A stretch of 64,000 nt of DNA from Nageia nagi (lineage: Eukaryota > Pinophyta), in assembly GCA_050084985.1 (NCBI GenBank), contig JBITNC010000001.1, positions 112,282,001-112,346,000 on the forward strand, written 5' to 3'. Made by a program: the position numbers and the translations under genes. Each line of letters begins with the position of its first letter. Position 1 is the first letter of the stretch. The notes beneath the pieces were generated by a model that was given only the letters and a program-made list of their open reading frames with translations, was not told the origin of the DNA and searched no databases. Of the stretch, positions 25,811 through 37,013 are shown in pieces.

Positions 25811-26420
25811 AACATTAATTTAAATAATTGTATAATTATTCATCATTCATATAGTTTTTTTTTGTATTTCTCTATGATTATTTACCATCATCTTGTAAAA
25901 TATAAAGGCTTGCAAATGAATACTAATAAATATTCTAAATAGTAATAATAATATGATATATAAACCATAAGAATAAAATTATTCATAAGATAATCGCAAT
26001 TACAATTGCAAAAAAAAATATCTAATACTAAATATTTTATGTTTAATTTAATTATGTTGGTAGTCCACCTTAGAAGTTTTGAGAAAGAAAGTTCAAATCT
26101 CTTTCCCCAACTTAATGAGAAACAAATATACTATTCAATCAAGTTGGAAATAAAAATAATAACTTATAAATAATATAATTTAGATAAAAAAATTATTTAT
26201 CAATTTATCCATTCTCTAATGGTGAATTATCCTTCAGGTTAAAAATTGAGTTTCAAATTCCAATCCTCATGCTAAAATAATTTACAATGAAAACATGGTA
26301 AAGTTAAAAGGATCTAACTTACACACCCCTATCACTTCTCATTGATAATTTGTAATCCTGGAATTCAAAGAAGAGACACAATCTATAACCCTACGTATCT
26401 ATCGATCAAGGTAGTGTTCT
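25811..26420. other. Unassigned stretch, ending in a 3'-flank trace of dioxygenase A
   Basis: Nothing is recognised up to 26,320. From about 26,322 to 26,400 the sequence matches 36,327-36,395, the 3' flank of relic A2 (phrases CCCTATCACTT and CACAATCTATAACCCTA). The A gene itself and its 5' flank are deleted here, and block D resumes at about 26,421. Confidence 0.6.
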
Positions 26421-26690
26421 CTTTAGAATTTCTTGAAAACATTATGGAATTTTAAAATATATATCTATAATGATCAAGAAAGTATAACTTACATAACAAG
26501 AAATAATTTTTATGTAAAAAATTGATATCACAATCCAATCCAACAATTCAGTATATTCATAAATTGAAACATGTAGTTTTTTCTTTTATATAATTATAAA
26601 CTGAAATAGTTTTGAATTCTAAAAATTTGAATTAAATAATGTTAAATATATTATGAATGTATCATGTATAATATATTCAGTAGGCATTAT
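26421..26690. repeat. Block D, copy 2, left part
   Basis: This matches 38,520-38,780, for example TATAACTTACATAACAAG and GAATGTATCATGTATAAT. It is broken off at 26,690 by a 2.45-kb insertion. About 270-310 bp of block D are missing at this point compared with copy 3. Confidence 0.8.
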
Positions 26691-29140
26691 TGTAACTATA
26701 ATGCTAACAAAATGACTTGAGATGGGTATGAGATAAGTTTGGTTGGTGACAAGCAAAAGTGCAAGTCATCAAGTAGAATGCTACTAGTCACAAGGAATGC
26801 TCGAGATCCATGTCTTGGGAACCTTGTATTATACCCAAGGGAAATTTGGTTGTGTCCAAAAATTAGTAGAGGGAATGACAGATGGAGTGCCGCATGGGGC
26901 ATGGAATACTCAGACCTAATTCTTACATTTTGTTGGTGAAGAGTCTGAAGGGAGGAATCCCAATGATGGACTTGGAGTTGACTATGTTGCTAAAGAGATT
27001 GGGCTTCCTAAGAGTGTACTTTATGAGGTAGTTTGGGTATTTCATGTAAGGTTCCTCTGGTAAAAAGTTTATGGATCGAATATGGAAGCTAGTTACTAGT
27101 CATGTGATGGGGCAACACTTGTACAAAGGCCTTACACCTAGATTGGTCTATGTGATATGGTTCCTTGCTCTCCACTTGCTTGGGACATGGGTGCCTTGTA
27201 GGGGTGGAGCTACCTAAAGTGGATATATGAGGAGTCAGTTGGCCAAGAACATGGTAGTGTGGTACTTGATTATCAAAAATTCCTTGGTCAACCCAAATGC
27301 ATGAAAGCTAGTGGCTAAGTGGTGAGCATAGATCCATCAAGATGGAATTGATGATGAATTATCCATGGAAGATGTAGTCTTAGAGGTCTATTAGACCTAG
27401 GAAATGTTATTCTCTATGGTGCACACATGCTTGTGTATATGCCTACCAAAGGGAACCATGGGCCTGGATTGGGGTGGTCATCTCTTAGGGTGATCCTTAT
27501 GGGATGATGCATTTCTAAGGCCTTATTTTTTTGTGTTGGCTTTGCTAGTGGGTCATGTTGATCCTTCGCTCCCTAGTTAAGTGTGCCATAGTAGGTGTTG
27601 GTTATTATTACCTTAGGTGTTACCATAGATCTACTGATAAGGTAATGGTGAACATGATCCTTGAAGTTGCAAAACTAAAAGGGTAATTAGACTACACATG
27701 GTAGGAAGTGTTGCCTAAGGAAAGCAAGATGCCAAGTAGTCATAATGATGATGCCACAACTACATGACTAGAATGGTTGCTAGATTCATGGGTTGGCCAT
27801 AGCTTAGGTTGGCCATGTTTGACATGTGATAGTCTTAGCTAAAGGGGTCTCCATTGCAAATGAAACTATAACATGCATCAAATCCATTAGTGGGATTGTA
27901 TGCTCAAAATGTTTCAAGGTTAAGCAACCATAGTGGGAACATACCTTAACTGGAATAATGATACTCATTGGAGTTGCAAATTGGACACAGATTGAAAGTG
28001 GCACCATGGGTGATTTCATGTATTAAGTGATGGGCATAGTTCATTGGTTGAAAAACAAAAAGAATGAATTAGGTTTGTGATGCCTTAGGTTGTGCATAAC
28101 ACAAAGGTTGAGCCTATGTGGAACCATGTAAGATCTGGTTAGTGTTGGACATAGAGTGTTGAATGCGCAAGTCGTGTGCATGGAAGGAAAAGATACCAAG
28201 TGCGAGGAGGGGTTGGCTTGGGTTAGGTTATACCTAGATCATACCTTAGGCAATATCTACATAGGCCATCCTAACTACTGCTCATATCGATCATTAATGA
28301 GAAGTTAGATTATTGTGTGAAGCATGTTAGATAGCTAAGGTTAGTGGGAAAAATTATGAGTATGACCATGAAACCTTATGTTAGTTGATTTTGCTATGGT
28401 TTGAATAATGGGATTGAAGTGATAGTTTAGATGATCTCTAGTTAATGTTAAATGCTTATCATTGGAGAAGTCTAGCTATCTTGACTATCTAGGATGTTTT
28501 GCATGTGGGTCAGTTATTCACCAAGAGTTGGTGTTTAAATGTAATTGTCTTGATAAAACCGCAAGGACTTATATGCATGTACTCGTACATGGTAGGTTGG
28601 ATAAGAGGAGCACAAGGACATGCATCTTACCAACTTACTTGGTGTTGGGTTGCCACCAGTTTAAGTCAAGGAGAATATGAGAGGGTAAGCTTTGATGGAT
28701 GATGGAGTCTGATCTAGCCAATGTGCATCCATAGTTTGACTAGGGATGACACACATGGTGGGTTGTTGAGAGCATTAGTCTCTTAAACTACATACCAGAT
28801 CCTAGAGCATGTGCACTAATGGGATGATTCCCATGCATCAATGCCTAAGGTGTGGTGTTTCATCAGGGCTATGTCAAGTCAAAGTCATCGCAGGTTAGGC
28901 TAATAGATGAGTATGCTCAAGGGCCAATTAGGTAATCTCATATGGATATCGCTAGCCTAATCCATTTGTGCATGAGGTGAAATCCTTATTAGAGGTTTAG
29001 GTAATATATTCATGGGGCTTTCAAGATGGACCAAATAGGTGCCAGGTAGTGATCAAGCCATTCCACTAGGTTAATCGATGATTACTACTGAAATCATTAC
29101 AGTTGGTTCTAAATATTTGAATGACTCGTACACTCAACCA
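26691..29140. mobile_element. 2.45-kb insertion in block D, possible solo LTR
   Basis: This segment is clearly less AT-rich than its surroundings and interrupts block D. It begins TGTAAC and ends CAACCA, the TG...CA ends of LTRs, with TTAT on both sides (26,687-26,690 and 29,141-29,144) as a possible target duplication. I find no reverse transcriptase, gag or other recognisable domain, and only short open frames with many stops. A solo LTR from a gypsy-like element is the simplest reading. A fragment of an internal region or an unrelated insert cannot be excluded. Confidence 0.4.
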
Positions 29141-30402
29141 TTATGTAATTTTTTTCAATCTTTGATATTTTTCAAAATATATAGAATATATTTCCATATT
29201 TTTAAGTTTATCCAGCATCAATTGCAGGCTATTTCTAGCAACATAATAGTCTAGTTCTAAAAAGTAGAGATTTTGTGTGTGTGAAGGAACTTCAAATAAA
29301 GATGTTTGTAATGGTGGTTGAGTAGCAAAAGATTGGAGGAAAGTTGCATAAGAGGCATAAAAAGGATTTTTACATTTTTAGTTGTCCCCTTGGATTAATA
29401 CCACCATTGTTTCTATGATAATATACATGTTACTAGTAGCTTTCATGGAGTTGTCTATGTCTTTTTCATGGGATTTCTAACTCCATAACATGAATGTACA
29501 AGATCTTTTAAAATTATTTTCAACATTTAAGATATATTTTGTAGACAACATATTGTATATGGGATACAAATACATGATTTTAAATTTTTTAATTTATTCC
29601 AATATATTAATAGGTTATGCTCGCTAGTAAGCCATGAAAACTTTATGAACATGACAAGTAGTTTCAATTTAAATAGTTAGAGAAAAATATCATACCTTTT
29701 AAAAATAATCACTCATTCTCAAACTAAAGATATCTACCACATTAAATGTATATAATTAAAATTTATGATGATACATCTAATCATTTATGAAGTCTAAGAT
29801 ATTTAGTAAATGAAAGATAATAGACTTGATTGAATGTATGAGATATTTCAGAAGATATATTAAAAAGTGTAAAACAACTAACAAATAGAATTTTAACTAA
29901 GAGACACCATGCATTACAAATAAAAATAAAAATAACATAAAATAAAAATTTACAAGTAAAAAATTATGTACTAAAAACATGAAAAAATATAATATGATAT
30001 AAATAGATTAGATGAAACTTCTAAGTGAATTTGACATAAAAAAAAATACCTTTACACATGACAGATACCCTTAACTATTACCCCTCACCTATCCTAAAAA
30101 CAAAATGATACGCCTCCTCCTTCCTGCCCTTTCGAGCTTTCCTAAGCACCAAGGGACGTGAAGAAAATCGTTGCTATCGATTCTCTAATTATCAAAAATC
30201 AAATTAATTTTGAAATTCAAAAGGTTACTACTATCTCTTAAATTTGAAATACTATTCATGGCAAGAAGATTTAAATTACTATCCCATATCTTTCACTTTT
30301 ATTTTATTATATGATTTATCTTTATCATGTAATATCTCCTTTTTATAACTTATGTTTTTCCTTGGTAGGCCTAGCCATAATCACTTGTCGAGGAAGCTAC
30401 AT
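29141..30402. repeat. Block D, copy 2, right part
   Basis: This matches 6,100-7,435 and 39,055-40,430, for example GAACTTCAAATAAAGATG and TTATGCTCGCTAGTAAGCC, and leads into the 3' end of relic B2. It is non-coding. Confidence 0.8.
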
Positions 30403-31177
30403 AATCTACACACCTGCGTATATCACAATGAAAGAGGCCTTTTCTTCTTCAGAATTTTGCCTCTCCATGAGGTGTTGCTTAAATTGGGAGAATGTGAAAG
30501 GCCAATAACGTCGTGCATGCTGGTCGTCAACCAGTTCTGGAGGTGCGCAAATCTCTTTCTCATTTGGAAAGTAAATAAAATAACCTAGCGAAATGCGATC
30601 CGCCCACCCGTTGTGGATAACTCGGTGCTCCACGCTGCGCTACCTTCCGTTGCTCCATGACTTCACTCACCGAAGATTGCATTAATTCATCACTACAAAA
30701 TATTAGACAAACCATTGTATTTCATCCTCACCTTACAAGACTCACCGCTGTTGACAAGGAATGAGTTCGATAATGGCTTGACCTTCAACCAAGTGCCTTC
30801 CTTTTGATCTAATCTGGAGGCCACCCTTGTTATCTTGTTAAAGGATAGTCATTGTAGGCATCCAAATCAAGGTTTGCGAGAATGATTTTGGTTATCGTTC
30901 GTACGAGATCTTTCCAGAAAAGCGTGCACGTTTGAATAGTTTTGCTGGAATGGGATTGGAAAAATGAATTATTTTTAAGCTTGTAAGATGAAAATATGTA
31001 TATAAGCATAGGAAGACAACATACTAGAAAAATGGATTTCCTTCTTGTGGCCATATTTTACAAGACATTTGAAGGACTGAATCACAATGACGTGGTTCGG
31101 AGAACGGGAACATCTCCCGGGAGAGGGAGATCAACTTGAAGACGAAAATCAGGGAAAGTCTGTATAGAGAAAGGCAT
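30403..31177 (-). pseudogene. Dioxygenase relic B2, best-preserved B copy
   Basis: Exon 1 starts at ATG 31177 (MPFSIQTFPDFRLQVDLPL). It then jumps past the DIOX_N core to a segment matching the A-type exon-1 end (DSVLQMSCKIWPQEGNPFF at ~31,070-31,030). Exon 2 (about 30,950-30,732) keeps KIILANLDLDAYNDYPLT and WLKVKPLSNSFLVN but lacks the HxD region. Exon 3 is in frame to its natural stop at 30406: SNGR-stop-RSVEHRV, then WADRISLGYFIYFPNEKEI and PPELVDDQHARRYWPF. Here the distal His, and the Arg and Ser of the 2OG-binding RxS motif, are intact. TAG at 30640-30642, the exon-1 deletion and the lost iron ligands make it non-functional. The copia target site is empty. Confidence 0.88.
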
Positions 31178-31352
31178 GGTAGAGGATATTTTGCAGGCAG
31201 ATTAATTTGTCGTCTAGGATATCATCCTAATAAGTTCCGATTCTAACAAATAAAATGGGCTGGATTTTAGGGCTGCCTAAAATGCATGCTCATCAAAGCT
31301 TCGGCTATCATTTCTCCAACTGAGTTGTTTCTTTCAAGAGCAACAGGTCTTT

Positions 31353-32070
31353 GATGAAGCTGTCATGCTATGCCTCATTAAAATTTGTTGACTTATTTGT
31401 TCAACAGGTGTGTGATGAAGCTGGCATGCTATGCCAAATTTAAATTTGTTGACTTATTTGTTCCTATATAGATATAGATATACAACAAGAGTCGAGTAAG
31501 AGAATTGCTGATAATCAATTTCTCATGTTGGTTTCAAGTGAATTTAACGAGATTTGTGGATTTAAATGGTTGTAATATGTATTATTATTTAAGTTTCCTA
31601 TTATGTTGAGAATAAAAGTTGTTTTTGTTATTGAGCATTGTTTGTGTATTAAATATTATTATATGAATTCATAGCATATTAAATATAAATATTGTAGATA
31701 ATCAACAAGTTATAAATATTAATGGTGGAATGTTTAAAAATGGAATTAATTTAGATAAATTTATAGTGTAATTTTGAAAGTTTAGTTAATTTTTGAATAT
31801 ATAAGGTATATATTTGTTTTTTGTAATGTTTTATTAAAGATTATTTCAATTTAATATATTTTATATTTTCTTGCATTCTAAACATCAGATTTAGTGTAAT
31901 TGGTTTTTTGAGGGAGTTCAATCTTAAGGTAAATTATTATAGGAACTTCCTTGCGATCATCAACTAGGTAAAATTTTATTGTTTTCTTTAGTATAATTGT
32001 TATCGAGATGTACTTGAAATGTAGCCACATCATAATACATTTAAATAAGCATTTATAGACTTAAACTCTT
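31353..32070 (-). repeat. Block U, copy 3
   Basis: This is the upstream flank of B2. It carries the same ~61-bp tandem duplication as 1-122 (CAACAGGTGTGTGATGAAGC at the junction) and a short ATAGAT run, then the common tract. Confidence 0.82.
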
Positions 32071-33380
32071 AAATCCTTATGGAAGAGTCAAAGCTTGAAC
32101 TGTTGTGCTATGAGTATTGGGACATGGTACAATTTTAAGAATTAAATAATTACACATAATTAAGTTATTTATTAATTTTCTCATTTGTAAAATTAGCTTA
32201 ATCAAAATACTAAATTCATATTTGTAAGGCATTTCGTAGGACTTTACTATCTTTAAAATAATTTTGATTTCTTTTGATTTATTTTTATTAGTAATTAAAA
32301 CCTTTAATTATATATCCATAAACAACCATTCAATATAAAAATAATTCATGCATTCAAAACTTATTGGAAGTAGTGGTAGCTTAAATAAAGGAGATTAAGA
32401 ATGGAAAAATATAATGAAATGAAAGAATCATTATACACAACAACATACAAAATTAAGAATACAAGAGCACAATCTAAGCTTTTAATATTAATATTTATAA
32501 CCTTTACACAATAACATCATCATCATCCTTCCATACTACCCTTATTTATTGAACAAGTAGTTCCCTATTTACCTCTTTTATAATGTAAACCTACTTCAAT
32601 AATTGTAGAAATATCAAAATACACAAAAGAAATGTTTATTTATACTACCAATTTTTCACAACCATTTATTACCATAATTCTCCTAATAAACCAATAACTA
32701 AGAATGGTAAAAAGATTTTTGATAACAAGAAAAAATTATATGATTGAGAGGAAAATGTTTTTATCTAGATCTTAAAAACTTGGTCACAAAAATAATTTCC
32801 AAAGGAGGAATCTACTACCCAATTATACCCTGATATAACTAAACTAAGAATGATAAAATTACATTCAAATAAATCAAACAACTTTTTTCGTAATATTTTA
32901 TTTCTTTCATGGACTCTACATGACCTTGATAACTTATTTTATTTCCTTGTTTCTTTTTCTTTTTTAAATAAATAATGTCATTCTAATAATATATTCTTTT
33001 CTCACCAACACCTATTCTAACTCAGGCTAAATACATACAACCAATTCATACAACTACTTCAACTATGCATATAACATAAAATAAGAAGTATATATTTTTA
33101 CAAGAAATGATATTTATGCAAATGAGAATCAATATTATATTTCTTTTATATGAAACATATATCATTTTGTATAATATTCATATTTGAAACCAACATCTCC
33201 CTTTTAGTTAAATGAATCAAAAATTCAAAACTTTTGAAGTAGAAAGAATGTCAAATTCATGTGAGATAACTATAAGAGATCTTTATAAATTATCATTATC
33301 AACATTAATATTGACAAACTTTCATTAAAAACTTGTTAAAAGTATTCCAAGAATGTAGTTAAATATAAGTTAGAGTGAAA
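32071..33380. repeat. Blocks V and W, copy 3
   Basis: This aligns with 61,561-62,930 over its length, for example TTAATATTAATATTTATAAC, ATCATCATCATC and GGTCACAAAAAT. The other units have lost W. A run of TCA trinucleotides lies near 32,515. No open frame or RNA gene is recognised. It may be the 5' part of the LINE-like element whose ORF1 follows. Confidence 0.65.
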
Positions 33381-34254
33381 TTATGATTAAATTCATGAAA
33401 AAAAGGAGCCATCATGAAAAAAGCGAGTTAAAAGGTATACCTTGGACCACTATGGTCATGAGGATGAATCATGATCATATTGTTACAAAGAAATTGGTGA
33501 GAAAAATCATCAAGAATGTTGCTAGGATTAGCATTCTCAAGAAGATTTTAGATAATTTAAGGGATAAGTAAAGGAATACTTTGATTAGATTCTTCATTGC
33601 ACTAGTGTCATATGTAATCATGTTCATTACTGAGTTAGTAAACATTGAAAAGTATCTTGATAAGTTGATACAGTTGCTTTACCTCATGAGTTTTTCACTT
33701 TATTTTCACAAATGCAGTTGGGTCCTTCATTTCTAGGTTAGAAAGATCTACTTTTAAAATTTTGGAATACTAGTTTCCATCTTAAGAAGGATAATATTTA
33801 TGGTGTTCTTGTATTGGTCAATTTACCTAATTTACCAACATATTATTCAAATATGAGTATGATTATTGGAATTACTAATATAATAGGATTGTTGTTCTCC
33901 ATTAAAAAAAGTCTCAAGAATTGAGAATAGAATGAACAAAGCTAAGTTTTATGTTAATACTAATATTAAAAAGTAATTAAGGTAAATATTTATGCTGAGG
34001 AGAAAGATGGAGAACATGGGAAAAAGAAATAATTTATGAATATATGCCTATTAGCTATAGCATATGTAGAAAATTTGATTATTATGCCAAGGAATATTTG
34101 TATAATAAGGAGGAAGAGAAGATGGAAGTCCTTAAGTTGTAGGAAGAGTGGAATACCCATGTGTATAGGAATCAAGGATTCTAGAGAAATAATTAATTTC
34201 AAGCAAAAAGAGGTGGAGGAAATTTTATAAGGTTGACCACTTATGGAACTAGGA
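33381..34254 (+). pseudogene. DUF4283/zinc-knuckle ORF relic (LINE ORF1-like), copy 2
   Basis: Around 33,718-33,900 the plus strand reads LGPSFLG-stop-KDLLLKFW, then LVLVNLPNLPTYYSNMSM. This is the DUF4283 pattern (GPWFxGxKxLxLKxW ... VWVRLPNLPxxYW) typical of ORF1 in plant LINEs and related gag-like genes. Near 34,040-34,090 a knuckle-like stretch, EYMPISYSICRKFDYYAKE, shows the CxxxGHxxxxC-type spacing with several key residues changed. DUF4283 proteins bind nucleic acid. No endonuclease or RT follows. Stops and frameshifts are present. The block recurs at 48.7 and 63.0 kb as part of the duplicated unit. Confidence 0.68.
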
Positions 34255-34945
34255 ACCTATTTCATTCTTTGAATCCAAATGAAGGTACTAAAATAGCTAA
34301 CATTAGAGAGTAAGAGATTTTCCATTGGCAATAATAGATGGAAAAGTAATAATTAGCGATGAAGAAATGGAGGAAGCCAAAAGTAGGAAGTGACAAAGGA
34401 AAGAAGTAGAAAATATGAAAGATATGGAGGTTGATGATGGACAGACACCTCCTACAAGAAGACATTTTGATAATACCATGATAAATACACAAGATATACA
34501 TAAAGGACATATGGGGAGGATTTCAAATTATGAAATATGAATATAGAATATAATTGAGGATATTACCAATAAAACATAATGCACTATAGAGTATAGTACT
34601 AGTTGTATGGTCCCATGTGGTACTCAATGATTACTCTTAGTTAGAATATACAAGGAAGTAATGCCTAAAATAGGTAGAGGATCATCAATAACCTCTAAAA
34701 GGAGGTTCTTATAGATTTTTTATTTACGTAGGAGACTAAGATGAAGAAGAATAAGGTGGTAGAAGTGGAAAAGAAAGTTTAAAGGGGAGTATATTTTTTT
34801 AAGAGAGAATTAGATGGCCTATCAATGGATCTATTTAGATTATGAAACCTTACTACTATAAAAGTTATTTCCTATCGTAATACATATTTTCATACACATA
34901 GTGAAATAATATTTTTCAACTACATCCTATACTCATTTAGTATAT
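34255..34945 (+). repeat. Tail of block X with start of block Y, copy 2
   Basis: Same tract as 646-1,370: phrases CATTCTTTGAATCCAAATGA, GGAGGTTGATGATGGA and GATCTATTTAGATTATGAAA. It is broken off at about 34,945, where an inverted-repeat-bounded segment begins. Confidence 0.7.
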
Positions 34946-35036
34946 TAACATATACTAAAAACAAACAATCTATGAGACAACTGAAATAATCCATTACATA
35001 ACATGTATACCTCTAATTGAAATCGAACATAAAACA

Positions 35037-36304
35037 CAAGTCACAATAAAATCAAGAAAAAATATCCAAAATACCCCTACATTTTAATATCAAAAATACC
35101 CATATTTTTTAAAATATCAAAACTACCCCTCTGGTACTTTCACAAATATTAAAATTTCACTACCTAATTTGTTATCCACAATTTGTTCTTAATTTACTTC
35201 TATATTTTTCCACCTTCAAACGTTCCAACTCTATTTCGCTTTTCTTTCTGGTTGGGAAAGTGATTGAACGCAACAGTCACCTGCATATTAGCATCCGTTG
35301 TATAGTTGTTGTCGTATCACAACATCACTTTCAAAATACCAAACGAGAAGATGTTGCTTACATGCTATCAGACGAACAAATTGATCAATTCGGATTCATA
35401 CTCGTAAAAGATGGTTCTGAAAAAGCAGATGGTTCAGATCATCCTGAAAGCTACGATGCCCACCAATCGAAGTATGTTGGGAGACAAATATTTGAGCATC
35501 CGAAAAGGGTTGAATGTGTTTGTGAGCGTGGCCAAGAAGGGCATGGTGAAGAGCTTTCAGCACGGGGGTGCAAGTTTCGGGGCCATGTTGTTGTTAAGAA
35601 TCATCTCAACCAACATCACGTTTGCGTTGGAAGTGAATACATGTCCATTGGGAGATCTCATGGATGTAGCATCTGCTATCAAGGACTGGCCCCAAGTAGA
35701 TCTGATGACATACTGAATTGTTTAGCGATTCCACGGAAATAAAGCTCTCTGTAGATACTGTTAAGCATGTAATTTTCCAGAAATAAAAAGCTTTTTTTTT
35801 TAAATTTTTTTCATGTAATAGGTGATAATTATGATGCAGCTATGCATTCTTTGCTAGAACGAAGGATGGGATTCAATATGTTAATGAAAGATATAAACTG
35901 TTTACATAAGGGATGATATAGCATTTTAGATGTTTCATTCGTAAAACGGTTTCACCATGAAAAATGTTTTTTCAGTTTTATAGATTATTTCAGTGAGTAA
36001 TGAATTCAGTCGCAGTCATGTGTGATAAAGCGCATGATAACTTTGCCACGGTGAGTCAATAAGTTATTTGAAATGGTATTGGCTGTGCAGCTGGACAGGT
36101 CAATTCATTTGTGCATCAGCATTGAGATTTCACGAACAGAATGCTCTCATCCATCACCTGTCTAAGCATTCTAGGCATATCTTCTCAACCTTGAATTCTC
36201 ACAGCGATAATTTTGATATTTTTTTAAATTATAAAGGTATTTTTGATATTATGTTAAAATATAAGAGTATCTTGATATTTTCGCTAAAATCAATAGATGA
36301 CTAA
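35037..36304. mobile_element. Inverted-repeat-bounded segment carrying a gene fragment (Pack-type candidate)
   Basis: The segment at 35,046-35,130 is an imperfect inverted copy of 36,204-36,295: AATATCAAAAATACC reads as GGTATTTTTGATATT on the other side, and the match extends over about 85 bp. Both arms may end at AGTCA/TGACT. The interior holds a clearly GC-richer, coding-like fragment. Block Y stops just left of it and the A2 3' flank starts just right, so it behaves as one insertion. No transposase is present and I could not define a target duplication. A Mutator-like non-autonomous element that captured host DNA is the leading idea. Confidence 0.45.
35262..35742 (+). pseudogene. GC-rich gene fragment, family uncertain
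   Basis: An open frame of 160 codons runs from 35260 to 35742 and a second, overlapping frame from 35411 to 35716. Base composition and CpG use (CATCCG, CAATTCGG, GCACGGGG) stand out from the surroundings, as in protein-coding DNA. The first frame contains SDEQIDQFGFILVKDGSEK, which loosely recalls the DQFGF-type start of plant TBC (RabGAP) proteins. The second contains NVFVSVAKKGMVKSFQ and LLLRIISTNITFALEV, which I do not recognise. A frameshift between the two frames is likely. It lies inside the inverted-repeat segment, followed by a T-rich tract. I do not assign a function. Confidence 0.4.
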
Positions 36305-36385
36305 CCCGACCAACGATCAAGCTCACACGCCCTTATCACTTTTCTTAACAATTTTAAATCACAGAATTTGAAAAAGATGCACAAT

Positions 36386-37013
36386 CTATAACCCTATGTT
36401 AAATTGGTTCAACGTGAAAGGTCTATAACATCTTGGATAGTGGTCGTCCACCAGCTGAGGAGGAGTCCAAATCTCTTTCTCGCCTGGAAAATGAAAGCCA
36501 CTAGGCAAAGATATGCGATCCCTCCACCTTTTCTGAAGCACTTGATGATCCGCGCTTCGTAACCTTCCGTTGCTCCATGCCTGCACTTTCCTTCATTACT
36601 TTATAGCCACAAGAACATTATATCAACACCAATAACTTCTTCCTCACCGTGAGGCAATCGGCGATTTTGATAACAAATGAGTCCAGTTGCGGCATATTTT
36701 GCGAGACATTTCAACTACTGATTCTGAATGACGTAGATTGAGGATTGTGAAACTCTCGCTGCCATTCTCAATAGCATAGCTACCCAATCTTTGTTTGGCC
36801 TTGGCGGGCATGGCACATACTTGTTGGATGGCTGATTCTACGTCTTGAAGAAGAATTTGTGGAATTCCATGGTTGACAACTCTGAAAAATTCAGTTTGGC
36901 GATTACCTCGTGATAGTGGGCATCATGAGTTGTTAGTGCGAATCGTGAAAGGTTGATCATAGGAAGATCAACTTCAAGACCAACATAGGGGAAGTCTGCA
37001 CAGAGCACGCCAT
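36386..37013 (-). pseudogene. 2OG-Fe(II) dioxygenase relic A2, internal deletion
   Basis: ATG at 37013. A 1-bp deletion soon shifts frame; the shifted frame reads LEVDLPMINLSRFAL and HEVIAKL. After a further small deletion comes FFRVVNHGIPQILLQDVESA, then CAMPAKAKQRLGSYAIENG, the DIOX_N hallmark. At about 36,690 exon 1 (SRKI) is fused directly to the end of exon 2 (DSFVIKIADCLT). Compared with A1, 359 bp are missing, including intron 1 and the HxD iron site. Exon 3 is open to 36386: WSNGRLRSADHQVLQKRW, then DRISLPSGFHFPGEKEIW and PPQLVDDHYPRCYRPF, with the distal His and the RxS motif kept. The last ~35 residues are lost. It cannot be an active enzyme. Confidence 0.88.

Noticed and set aside
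26691-29140. Protein-coding gene, suggested by higher GC content
   Set aside because: Stops are frequent in all frames and no family motif is visible; TG/CA ends and flanking TTAT fit an inserted LTR better.
30406-30633. 75-codon open frame with well-kept dioxygenase C-terminus as a functional small gene
   Set aside because: It is exon 3 of relic B2 downstream of an in-frame TAG, without the iron-binding HxD region. The ATG at its start is only the end of the RSVEHRV motif region, not a real start.
36386-36586. Open frame in A2 exon 3 as a stand-alone gene
   Set aside because: The frame starts inside intron/exon sequence and encodes only the last catalytic strand; upstream exons are fused and frameshifted.
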